The position numbers and the translations under genes were made by a program. Source: Apostichopus parvimensis (lineage: Eukaryota; Echinodermata; Holothuroidea; Aspidochirotida; Stichopodidae). Taken from it: 58,170 bases of DNA. The notes under the pieces are model-generated. The model did not search any database and was not told where the DNA came from. It was given only the letters and a program-made list of their open reading frames with translations. The stretch covers positions 195,365-253,534 of the forward strand of contig KN882318.1 in the NCBI GenBank assembly GCA_000934455.1, read 5' to 3'. Below are positions 32,438-42,800 of this stretch, one piece after another. The number at the start of each line of letters is the position of its first letter. The first letter of the stretch is position 1.

Positions 32438-32806
32438 AGACAGATAGACAAAAAGACAGACAGACAGATAGACAGATAGACAGACAGACAGAAAGACAGA
32501 CAGACAGATAGACAGACAGACAAAAAGACAGACAGAAAGACAGATAGACAAAAAGACAGACAAAAAGACATATAGACAGACAGACAGACAAAAAGACAGA
32601 CAAAAAGACAGACAGACAGAAAGATAGACAGACAAAAAGAAAGACAGGCAGACAGTCAGACAGACAGTCAGACAGACAGAAAGACAGACAGACAGAAAGA
32701 CAGATAGATAGACAGACAGACAGAATGATAGACAGACAGACAAAAAGACAGACAGATAGACAGAAAGATAGACAGACAGATAGACAGACAGACAGACAGA
32801 CAGACA
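32399..32806. repeat. ACAG tetranucleotide microsatellite, about 400 bp
   Basis: A long (ACAG)n array is interrupted by GATA and AAAAGACA variants. The interruptions recur (ACAGACAAAAAGACAGACAG-like blocks), so it has grown partly by duplicating larger blocks. It creates open frames on the minus strand reading Cys-Leu-Ser-Val in all three registers (up to 176 codons). These are artefacts, not proteins. Confidence 0.97.
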
Positions 32807-33730
32807 AAGGAAAATACAGACCACAACAGTTCTCTGTCAGGTGTGAAGAAGAATTACAGCAAACTTTTGACATATTCAAATAATTCTGCTGTCTTCATCA
32901 CCGAGACTTGGAGAAGTTTGAGTGATTAATAGGAAATCACAGACTGCTCCTTCTTTTTTTTATAATAATATTTCACCTAAGCGCTGCTTCATTCCGTGGA
33001 GGACAGATGGGCTAAGTCGATGTAGGCCTCCTTTCATCCATGGTATATATCTGCTTTTTTAAAGCTATATATCTTGGGTTGAGTTTGTCATTTATCAATT
33101 CAGTACCGTGATGATTCTTAATCGTTAGAGAACGGCCAACATTACCAGTCGGTACACCTGACGACATTATATATAATGTACAGTGTGCAGTGTAATGTAC
33201 AGTGGAAATCTTACATTAATAATCCCTTTTAGTGACTTCATTTTAAGACCAACTACCATACTTTAAGACTGTGTTTTAGTCATAATTTTTAACAGAAAGT
33301 CTGAAAATTTGACCAACAATTTGTTCCAACTAATGTCCACACCTCTTGATTCGTTCATTCATTCATCCCATGTCCAAATGGGATCTTAATTCACAGATTT
33401 AATTAGCATATTTGTAATGCTTTGCCCTGATTGGTCCAAATATGCTTTTGTAGTGTATGGCTACAAATGAAAACAAAAAACCTGTCTTGGCCAAGTCTTA
33501 TAACTGAATTAACTTGAGTACAAGGGATTTTAATATTTTGTACATACCATGTGGGTAGGAATCCATTTTCCATGTATATCATAAATTGAATATAAATAAT
33601 TATTTGATTGAGCTCAACACTAAAGTAGGCTACGGTTGCCAGTGGCAGTTGCCACAAGACTCAAGAAACAGTCGCTGTTTTACTACATACCCCTTAGAAA
33701 TAATGGAACAATCCTACTATGTGTTACTTG
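32807..33730. other. Gene-free DNA with a palindrome
   Basis: No gene was recognised. A perfect 16-base palindrome, ACATTATATATAATGT, lies at 33164-33179. It is followed by two copies of AATGTACAGTG in direct orientation at about 33176 and 33193. Confidence 0.5.
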
Positions 33731-33876
33731 TCAAAATGAAATAAAACTGTTAGCAAACTGCTTATCCACTAGAGAGCCTGTGTAAGAGAATGTGTAAAAG
33801 TAAGTTGGCCTGACGTTTCGATCCTAGCAGGATCTTCTTCAGAGGCTAAATGACAAGTAACAGTAACAGAAGGAAC
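33731..33876 (-). repeat. Interspersed repeat carrying an intact hammerhead-like core
   Basis: Its reverse complement matches 38006-38157 over about 140 bp, with shared words such as AACTGCTTATCCACTAGAGA and TGACAAGTAACAGTAACAGA. The family is therefore dispersed and the two copies are inverted. The minus strand contains the ribozyme-like fold annotated at 33808-33846. Penelope-like retroelements are known to carry such motifs in their repeated ends. No reverse transcriptase lies nearby, so the host element type is inferred. Confidence 0.85.
33808..33846 (-). ncRNA. Candidate type I hammerhead ribozyme, minimal stem III
   Basis: On the minus strand, in order: GCCT (stem I 5'), CTGAAGA (core CUGANGA), one extra A, GATCCT-GCT-AGGATC (6-bp stem II with a 3-base loop), GAAA (core), then CGTC with the cleavage-site C after U, and AGGC (stem I 3', pairing with GCCT). 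Stem III is one A-U pair around CG. Its ACGU is self-complementary, so two molecules could form a longer stem, as proposed for dimeric hammerheads of Penelope-like elements. The extra A between the core and stem II departs from the standard model and may impair activity. Confidence 0.55.
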
Positions 33877-36443
33877 TGTTTGCAAATTAAGACTTTCCAC
33901 TGCCTGGCATTTTCAGCCAAAACGTGTACGATGTACCTTTAAGGTCTGTGAGAGGAGGTTGTCAGGAATGACATCACAAATGTCTTGGCTTGTCTTTATT
34001 CAGTATAAGTTCTCTTTGATGTCTGCAGCTTCTGTTTACAAACTGAATGGATTGGGGTCATGGACCCTCAAAGTATGTTGAATATAGAGAGAGCATGGCT
34101 CAGACATATCCTGTTTACATAGGATAACATAAATAGAACTTGTACTAACATAATTTCAATGTTAGATGTTTTTTTGGTATTCCTATACCGTTGAAGTACA
34201 GTGTACAGTACTTCTCCATGTCAGTATTGGAAAGGATCCTGTTTATGCGGAAATAATTTTAAAATGTGAAAGAAAAAATATAGACAGAGGGTTGACATTT
34301 GTAGAGGATAGAAAACATTGTTATAAATTTGAATGGAGCTTCCCTTATTTTTATTTAAATCAATTCATATTAAATCGTCCTGTCCAGAGACCTCATATGA
34401 TAGTTTACAATCCTATACTGTTTAAGTAGTACGTGTTACTTTTTCATGTCGGTATTATACAGGATACTGTTAACCCCAAAATAATAATTAAAAAAAGAAA
34501 AGAAAAGAAAAATAGTGGGTTTTTCATTTGGAGATGATAGATAAACATGGTTAAAAATGTTGATAGCAATTGCGTGAACTTTCTTTCTTTTACAAAAGCT
34601 CAGCCAATTGGGACAATTTCCAATTGCTAACCCCATTCTAAACTATACTCTAAATATAATGCTTCAAAGCACTCATATTGAAAGTACAAACAGTTCCAAA
34701 CCTTTATCTGATAGAAACATACTGTCAATACATGTGGATGTAATGCATATGTATTTATGAATATTCATAAAGATGATGCAGCCTAGGTTTATAATATGTG
34801 CACCCTATTATATGTTTAAGGCTTAACTTTCATTTTGTGAAAGTCAAAAGCTGTAACATGACTGTCACTTAGTTACATAATCACATGGTCACAATCCTGA
34901 CGAAGGAGAACCAGAGCTAGTGTTTCAGTTTAGTTGGTGATAAACATTGGTTTTCATGACCATGCATGCAGGCTCTCAACTCCAGTATCTTCGCTTGAAA
35001 TGTACAGCAGGTGTAGAAACCTGGACTATTTAGATTTTTTCATATCTGGACAACCTGGATTTATCACAGAAAGTTTAGATTTTTATTGTTCTCTGTATAA
35101 ATTGGCCTTCAAATGCAGAATTTTGAATTGTATGTGACAACACGACTCTTGTAATCTTGTGTATTTGAGCCCAATAATTTCAAATTTTTCAAAATCGTTC
35201 AGATTATTAGCTCTTCCGGCGATATGCCTACCTGGATCCTGGATGTGCTTTTTAATAATGTCTTATATTAACCATATGTCGCATTGTAAAATAATCCATA
35301 ATTTTAGATTGAACTCCAGCGACCTGTCATACATTTCTTGATGCTTGCTGTATAAACTTACAATCTAAAAACCATGGTTAATATTACATCAAGTTTAATA
35401 CGAGCTCAAATAACACAGAGTAGATATTGCCATGCATTCAATATTGTAGACTTATTAAAATCGGACAGAAAGTAGAGCTTAATTCTTTCGAAATTGCAAG
35501 AGGCTAGTACTGGAGCCTTCCTTGTTACTCTTATTATTTAAGTCAAATCATATTGAATCAATCTTGACCCGAGACCTGATTTGAACTGTTTTTCAGAGTT
35601 TACAAACTACAGACACTTTTGTTTTTTTAATGGTTTTATCCAGAGTGATATCGTGTGCATACCATTGACCTATGTCGTACAGTACATAACCAATATTGGG
35701 AGGATAGTGGTAGTGGAAAATTAGTGAGGCAATCTTCAAATCTATATTTCAGGCATGAACTTTTCCGCGAATTCGCGGAATATCCGTGATTTCTTTTCTA
35801 CCTCCGAGATTTACACCTCTTAATTTCCGTGAATTTCTAACAACAGCGTTGTATCATTTGATCCGTCGTTCGCATGTTTTTCATTACCTATGGATATCCA
35901 ACATGCAGGGGGACAAAACTATTATCCTAACACACTGTAGCATACGCAAACTGGAGCCTATACCGCAATTTTGGCAAAGTTCCGTGATTTTTTATCTACC
36001 CCAGGCTCATCCCTGATATTTAAATATATATATGCAGTTATATGGCATGAAGCCGAAACAAAACTCTACCACGTGGGATCGTGTCACTTACTATCTTCCA
36101 CACTGTAATATAGTCAAACAGTAGTTTAACTTGTCATTCAGATCTTTGATATAATCAGATTAATAGCATGTCTTTTCCCTGGTGGACGTCTAACATGAAA
36201 ATCATCGAAAAAACGCTCGATTTTATAATTTTTCGAAACCAATAGGAAAGATCCAATTGACTTCATCCATCCGTAAATAGACAGATTTGTTTGTTGTTTG
36301 GAAGATAACAAAATCTAGAAGAAAGGAGATTATTGGAAGTATGCACATCATGGTTACCATGCATGCCGGGGGGGGGGAGGAATAATGCTAAAGTACAGCC
36401 TCATAGTGTTACATAATTATTCTTTGCTTAGCATTATACACCA
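33877..36443. other. Gene-free DNA
   Basis: No gene was recognised. Frames of 60-87 codons at 34166-36016 carry no domain. A CCTGACGAAGGAGAACC sequence near 34896 resembles half of a hammerhead core but lacks the GAAA partner. A G10 run lies near 36368. Confidence 0.5.
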
Positions 36444-36468
36444 CAGTGCTGGATCAAGGATTTCTTGG
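36444..36468 (+). repeat. Transposon-end-like sequence, left
   Basis: CAGTGCTGGATCAAGGAT (36444-36461), followed by TTCTTGGAAGGGGGG, resembles the CAGTGGCGGATCCAGGA-plus-G-run ends seen on many DNA elements in marine genomes. A sequence in the opposite orientation (GGTGGATCCAGGAT on the minus strand) lies at 38292-38305. The pair could be the two ends of one element or of two. Family recognition is from general knowledge and is not verified. Confidence 0.35.
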
Positions 36469-36843
36469 AAGGGGGGAAGGACATGGGGCACTGGGGGAAG
36501 GGGCAGGGGAACCGGGGGAAGGGGAAAGGGAACCGGGGAGGGGCAGGGGAACCTGGCAGGGGCAGCGGAACCAGGGGAAGGGCAATAGTGGGAGGGGAAC
36601 AGGGGGAAGGGGAAGGGCAGGGGAACAGGGGGAAGGGGAACGGGGGAGGGACAGGGGAACCCAGGAAAGGGCTGGGGATGGGGGAGGGGCAGCAGAACTA
36701 GGGGAGGGGAACAGGGAAGGGGAACGGGGAAGGGCAGGGGAGCAGGGGAGCAGGGGAGCAGGGGAAGGGACATCGGAACCGGGGAAGGGGAATTGTGGGA
36801 AGGGGAGTCGGGGAAGGACGGGAATGGGGGAGGGGAGGGGGGA
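36469..36843. repeat. G-rich minisatellite, G-quadruplex prone
   Basis: About 375 bp of degenerate GGGGAAGGGGAAC and GGGGAGGGGCAG units, almost without T on the plus strand. Runs of four or more G separated by two to five bases recur throughout, so many G-quadruplexes are possible on this strand. It yields long Gly/Arg/Glu frames forward and Pro/Ser frames in reverse (up to 158 codons), which are composition artefacts. It starts right after the transposon-end-like sequence, whose own G run may have seeded it. Confidence 0.92.
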
Positions 36844-38005
36844 CCTTGGAGACGACTTATGTGTGTTGTTACAGGGTATTACTACAGAAGTTACAGTGTA
36901 TAAGGAAACTGGTAACAAATAGTTACTAAAGCCTAATTTTACAAAGTGTACATTTTTCCTACTAAATGTATCATTTCAATACAACATTCAGTATAAGTTG
37001 GATGATCAAATGCCATAGTCAGAGTGAGGTCAAAAGTTCATCCAATTTTCTATTTTCTGTAATGATATCACTTTCTAGCTTTCTACTGAATTAATTCAGT
37101 TCGACTATTAGTCGAGGCTTTTAACCTAGTTTCCTGCATCTTGATGTATAATATCACAATCAACTCCAGACACATGCACTTATTGAGAATTAGTGTTTGT
37201 GCTATTAATAGCACCAAATCTTGATTTGCAGCGCAAGTCTTTTTTGTAAAACGGGATAAAAAATTGTGCAGGGGTGACATATGTCTATAGCATTTATGTC
37301 TTATAGCATGAAATTGATCCATCTTAGACATTTCATTCTTGAGGATGTTGAAACTCATCTCTAGGTACCCCCCTCCCCCACCCCCCCCCCGCCCTTGACG
37401 TACAAGTGCTTTCCAAAATCATCGTTGGTGTTTACAGTTCTAGAAGAACGCATCAGTTTGGCTGTCATATGAATTTATTGAAATTACAAGGTTCACTGCA
37501 TTGGGAAGATGAGGCTTAAAAGCTGAAAGGATGGTGACTATTTTCCTATTAAAATGGATTTGCTAGAATTTAACACATAAAAAAAAAGTTAAAGACAAGA
37601 AAACTCTCATGAATTAACTACATTTAAGCCATGCTTTGAATTCACAGAAGTTTTAACGGTTCTAGATAATGGTATAGATCTAGTTTTCTTTATTTCTGGA
37701 TTAGAAGATGTCATATCACCGTCAGTCAAGTACCAAAAAATAACATCAACAAAAACAACAATAATAATAATAATAATAATAAAGGTATTGATAGCAATAG
37801 GAATAGTTGTAGTAATAGTAATGATAATACTTAGAGACACACATTTGACAAGTTTCTGTCAGGTGTGGATGGGGGTGGGAGATATGGGGGTGTACATGCC
37901 CCCTTCTTCAACTTCACCAAAAAAATAAATAAATTGAAAGTATTCATCAGCACAATCTTGCATGTAGACCTAATTGAATACCTGACTTACAGCATAATTA
38001 TTTTG
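36844..38005. other. Gene-free DNA with an AAT microsatellite
   Basis: No gene was recognised. A C-rich stretch lies at about 37368-37392 and an (ATA)n microsatellite at 37758-37783. The 91-codon minus frame at 37083-37358 shows no domain. Confidence 0.5.
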
Positions 38006-38157
38006 GTCCCTTCTGTTACTGTTACTTGTCATTTAGCCTTTGAAGAAGATCCTGTTAGGATCCAAACGTCAGGCCAACTTACTTGTACACATTCTCTTAC
38101 ACAGGCTCTCTAGTGGATAAGCAGTTTGCTAAGTTTTATTTTATTTTTATTTTGAGC
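38006..38157 (+). repeat. Interspersed repeat with a mutated hammerhead-like core
   Basis: Inverted counterpart of 33731-33876. The equivalent fold at 38036-38074 keeps stem I (GCCT/AGGC) and stem II (GATCCT/AGGATC, with GTT as loop). The first core base is T rather than C, giving TTGAAGA, and GAAA has become CAAA. Both are essential hammerhead positions, so this copy should be catalytically dead. A short chance frame crosses it. Confidence 0.85.
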
Positions 38158-38789
38158 ATAAATTTCTATTAGAATGCACCATGATAAATCTAAAATTTTA
38201 TGTTTTTTATTTTTTTTTTGGGGGGGGGATGAGGGAGGAAGTAGGCTGCAGAGTCCTCATAAATGACCATGCCCCCTACCCCCACCTTTGCATCCTGGAT
38301 CCACCTACCCTGTCTAGCTAGCATAGCGGTCTTGCCACAAACAATTTCAAGGTAACATGGTGTGGAAGTACGTGAAGGTCATGAAACTGTATAATCTCTT
38401 AATGCCGAGCAGATTTGGAGGGATCGTGTGACATATCTTTGCCTTAAGATACCAGACGACTATGATCTTAATAATAATAATTTGTCATCTATATGCAGTG
38501 ACCTAAATAACTGTTCAGTTTTAGCTCTGTGCATGATTTGCCCAGCTGTCATCAACCGATGTTCTGTATACTAGAGACGTATGCTTCATTACAAGTGCAT
38601 GATGTACTATAGGAAGTATGCTTGGAGATTGAAGGGTTTTATCATTGCTTTTAGGTACATGGGTGGAGGGGTCGGAGGAGGGGGGGGGGAGAGTGAGGCT
38701 TCAGGTAAAAGCTGCCTCCCACTACCAAAAGTGGGAAGGGAGGACTGAAATGTGTTCTTCCCCTCCCTCACCTCACTTTTCTAGATAGG
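38158..38789. other. Gene-free DNA with transposon-end-like debris
   Basis: A T9G9 homopolymer pair sits at about 38211-38228. ATCCTGGATCCACC (38292-38305) is the inverted partner of the sequence at 36444. A G-rich patch lies at about 38660-38695. No gene was recognised. Confidence 0.45.
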
Positions 38790-39150
38790 GATGCACCCCA
38801 CCCAGGGGGTAGGAGCCAGGGGGGCACTGGAGGCATGTTCCCCCGTCCCACATTTTTTCCAAAATAGCAAATGTGCCCTACTGGCAAATACAATGTGCCC
38901 CTTTGATGAAGAACTGTCTTTTGGATATCTTAAGCCTTTGTTAATTTTAATATTTTATTTTAATTATACACGTGCACCATAATTGTATTGATAGCATACT
39001 AACACATCATATATATTTAAGTGATATGGCAGGTGTGCATCGGTTTATCACATAATGATTGGTGGTTGTGGAATGAGAAAGTGCCCCTCTGATGTTGTGC
39101 TCCCCCCACTTTTTGGGAGCATCCTACCCCCATGACCCCACCACATCACT
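38790..39150. repeat. Possible unclassified interspersed repeat
   Basis: This stretch mixes homopolymer patches with CpG-poor sequence. GTGCCC-type words recur: AAATGTGCCCTACTGG, AATGTGCCCCTTTGATG, AAGTGCCCCTCTGATG. It ends in CCCCACTTTTTGGGAGC. The internal repetition and style match transposon debris, but no ends or coding domain could be defined. Confidence 0.3.
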
Positions 39151-41513
39151 AGATATTTCACCGGGATCTTTTTGATTTATCAAGAGGTGCTCCATGCAGG
39201 CAAGAAACTGCTCAATTGTAGTTCCATACAACTCATAATCCTTAAAGAGTATTGTGGAGAGAGAATACACAAAAAACGTTTGGATAAAACACAATAAAAA
39301 AAGCTGTACTAAACATGTTGTGACACTTCTGAAATTGCTTGTTTCAATGGTTTTGTTTTGTCACCGACAAATATAAAATTATCCCAAAGCCTACAGGCTT
39401 TCTGCTACCTATACCCCCCTCCCTTCCCCTTCTCCCCCTCTCAACGTTTAGAAAACTTTATGCCATTGGTCAAGTTTCTACTCTGATTATATAGTGCTAG
39501 TCTTAAGAGTTATTTTTTTAAAACATTTAAACATTGAACCATTTAGTAACGTTAACTTCAAATGAATGCACAGCCTCTTAAAAACCAATATGTCGTACTT
39601 GGTTGCTACTTAGTTTTCAGCAATTTGGACTATCAATTTATACATATTTTATCAAGTTTGTCAGATTTGAACAGTCACAATGAGACACTAGTTCCCAAAG
39701 CTTTGGAATGCAAAGATTGTTATTATTAAAATAACTGGCAATTAACAATTCCATCTGGTTCTGAGATTTGTTGACCGATACGTTGGTTTCCTTTAAATAT
39801 ATAGTATCAAACTGTAGTCTTATTGATATGCAAACCTAAAGGAAAAACTGATAGGGTAAAAAAAATCAAATTATTCTTCATTATTTTGAAATAAAATTTG
39901 AACAGTTGTTGATATAATTAGCATGTAATGAGTATATGCAGCGTGTGATAAATCTTCTGATTCTGCCCAAAAAAAGTTGCCGTATTTTATCACAAATATT
40001 GATTGAAAAGGTCGTACTGCTTGTGAAGTTTACTGAGTTAATCACATATACAGCCGCCCTATAGAAGTAATTGAAATTTCATCTTCCATTAATCATACAC
40101 CAAGATTGGAGGTAGAATTGATAATGGAAGCTTAAGGAGAAACTAGGTTATACCATCACCCTTAACCTTTTCTCCCCGAGTTGCAAGCTATATTACTCTA
40201 AGTGTATTCATGTTTTTTTTTATAATTTTTTTATATAACTTCCAATAATACTTGAAACAACATGACAGGGTAGTGATGGAGGGTATTGGGATGTAAATGG
40301 AAGGATGCCTTTCTCTCCCTCCCTACCTTCAAACTGTTCCATCTCTCCAGGTTCACAATTTTTGTGACCCCACCCCCCCTCCCCTCCCTTCCCCACACAC
40401 ATACACACACAAATGTAAACCTCTCCTCATTGAGTCAGCTATATTCAGTGTTTGATGTTAATTTCTGTGATCTCGTTACCATTGGAGGAGAATGAAATGC
40501 TTGAAGCAACTTTTCAACAACATTTATCAAATTCGACTTGATATATAGCCAAAGGAAATTAATAAATAAGTAAATAAAATAAATAAATTGGTAATTTAAA
40601 ATGTCAGAAAAAGGAAAGAAGAAGAATAAGAAGAAGATGAAGCAAAAAAATGCATGAATAGCAAATGTATGGATTTGAAAAAGCGTAGATATACAACTCG
40701 TAAACGGATCGATTGCTGCAACGTGTTTTGACCAGCGTACACGCAGTGTCGTTAGGCGACAATCCCCCCCTCAAACCTTTCTTACATAATGCATGTAGCG
40801 CTTGTCGCACATGTTAGCCTGTGGCAGGTTGATTTCATTTGCATATCTTAGTAACAAAACACTTGATTTTTTGGCATGTTCCATCCAGGGTTGGTTGGTA
40901 TGAATCGAGTAACGAGACACTATATTTATTTTGGTCAATTTTGTTTCAAAATTCTGCAAAAGAATTAGCATTGAATTTTTTTATGTCTTCCAAAAATTGT
41001 TCCCGGGGTCGTTATGAATCGTTGGTTAATACTCATTGTTTTTTTCATTTATGTGTTTGGGTGTGCTTCATCTGTTCTTTTGTATAAATGTGATTTACTT
41101 CACTCCTGACTTACCTGTCTCATTTACCATTCGCACTCCGATCCACCCTAGCCTAAGAACTGGTAAACATTCTTGCATTGCGCCTCCCAATCACCCCCTC
41201 TAAGATCACTATCCTCCTATTTCAGAATCCACCATTTAGAAGCCTATACAGGCGCGTGTTTACAACAGGATTTTCTACCTTTTTTCACGGCCTTGGTTTT
41301 TATTCTCGGTGGAATCTTTTGAAGTCAGGAAAAAGCTTACTTCATTTAGTTTCGCCAACTACGAATCACTGCTCATACAGTATCCTTGAAGTTTCCATAT
41401 TTTTGAATGCATGTACTTTTTCCTTTCAGGATCGTAGCTCACATGTAGTTCCAGTAAGTTTTTTGGGGGTTTATAATATTTGTCCATCAAAAAATAAATA
41501 ACGTGGTTACATT
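39151..41513. other. Gene-free DNA
   Basis: No gene was recognised. C-rich tracts are at about 39411-39440 and 40368-40392, the latter followed by a short (CA)n at about 40395-40410. Purine-rich GAAGAAGAATAAG repeats lie near 40610-40640. Frames at 40604-41553 lack domains. Confidence 0.5.
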
Positions 41514-41838
41514 TAGGGTGGCCGAGCTGACGTGACATAAGAATGGAGGACATAGGTATCAGGTTGATGACACAAGACCCCTCTTTGTACTCTTAAATGT
41601 TTTGTAATATAAAAATGAGAATACACTACTGTTTATCTCGTATTTCCCCGAGCCCCTGCTCCGAGCCCCTAATTCACATGTTCACATAGAAAGATGATTG
41701 CGTAGTTTTACTTCAAATCCTTTGATTAGAAATACTGGTCACATGCTCTGAGGGGAGGTACTGTACTGCCTGATGGAGTACCGGGTACAGCTGAATTGCC
41801 TGGCTGTCCGGTCTAACGCCGGATGTCTGACCACCCTA
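41514..41838. mobile_element. Candidate MITE with TAGGGTGG ends
   Basis: The left end reads TTTAGGGTGGCC (41512-41523). The reverse complement of the right end reads ATTAGGGTGGTC, giving short terminal inverted repeats of about 11 bp with one or two mismatches. TA flanks both sides (41514-41515, 41837-41838) and could be the target duplication. The interior is about 315 bp without a transposase frame and carries a CCGGTCTAACGCCGG palindromic patch near the right end. The short inverted repeats leave a real chance of coincidence. Confidence 0.4.
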
Positions 41839-42329
41839 ATTAATTGACAAATGGGTTGAAGATCCTATCCTCCCATACCTCTCCCCTCCTTTACCTTCCC
41901 TTTCCTCACCCCTCCCTCTCCCTCACCCCTCCCTCTCCCCTTCTCCCCTCTCTTTCCTTCACCCCTGCCCTCCCTCACCCCTGCCCTCCCCTCACCCCTC
42001 CCCTCCCCTCCCTACACATTCTTGCTATTTATTTATTTATGTACTGTAGCCTACATTAGGATATTTTTGTAACGTATTATCTCTCAGTTGTGGGGGAGCG
42101 GAGGGGTGATGCCCTTCCCTTCCTTCAGAAGTGTACGTGGTTGGGCCCCTGTGTAATCATATAAGTTACTTAATGGTACCATGCTTGTTACAATTTCCTT
42201 TAAAGAAAATGATATCTTTCACCAGAAACATCCCCAAATTTCTTCCAGTGACATATATGGGTTTATCCACTGTGGTTTCTTTCATAGTATGATATATTCA
42301 GAACATATTACTCCTCCTAACTGTTTCGA
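41839..42329. other. Pyrimidine-rich tract and gene-free DNA
   Basis: About 41868-42015 is a C/T tract of CCCTCC, CACCCC and TCTCCC steps, which gives a long polypyrimidine:polypurine duplex. No gene was recognised. The 87-codon frame at 42181-42444 has no domain. Confidence 0.55.
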
Positions 42330-42800
42330 TATATTCAAAGCAGCCGTTTACACGAAGTTTCGTCAGTTGTCGATACGATTCTCGAAACTGTCATGTCCTA
42401 CACGTTTTTCCCCTAAAACTCGCTCCCATTTCATCGTACCTTGATTCGCTGCGGGGAATGTTTATCATGCGACTGACAGCGTAAATCACCCCCGCCTCTC
42501 ACCGCCGTCGTGACTATACGAGGACGCGGACCCATTTACGTGACTCACTGATTACCTTTCGGGAAGACGTTGTTTCCATCCATCCATATTTTCATAAGCC
42601 ATGTATGTGTATTATAACTGTCATGTGATCCAAGTAGGAAACAATAATTTCTAGGTGCTTACATTGATGTCAATCACACGCGAGGCATTTTTCATCTCTC
42701 GGATGAGTCGCAGAGATCTTTATAGCCTCTGCCTCTCGATCATTCTGCGAGTAAAATTGCCGGACGCCTGTGTTCCGTACCGCCAGGTCAGCACACAAAT
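42330..42800. promoter_or_regulatory. Enhancer-like CpG-retaining block
   Basis: This is the clearest non-repetitive, CpG-rich block in the window (CACCGCCGTCG, CGAGGACGCGG, TCGCTGCGGGG). It holds several full-length consensus-like sites: TGACTCA (AP-1, 42541-42547), TCATGTGA (bHLH-LZ M-box, 42621-42628), AACAATAAT (SOX-like, about 42640-42648) and TGTCAATCA (reverse of the PBX/MEIS TGATTGACA, 42668-42676). Co-occurrence within 140 bp suggests a regulatory element. It is not proof, and a small frame across it shows no domain. Confidence 0.35.

Noticed and set aside
32349-32879. Minus-strand frames up to 176 codons, Cys/Leu/Ser/Val-rich
   Set aside because: All three registers stay open only because the (ACAG)n repeat has no stop codon on that strand; no complex sequence is encoded.
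34894-34935. CCTGACGAAGGAGAACC, resembling a hammerhead 5' core
   Set aside because: No GAAA partner after a paired stem II; at best a decayed relative.
36417-36922. Gly/Arg/Glu-rich (plus) and Pro/Ser-rich (minus) frames of 67-158 codons
   Set aside because: They are read from the G-rich minisatellite; several overlapping frames are open on both strands, which is a composition effect.
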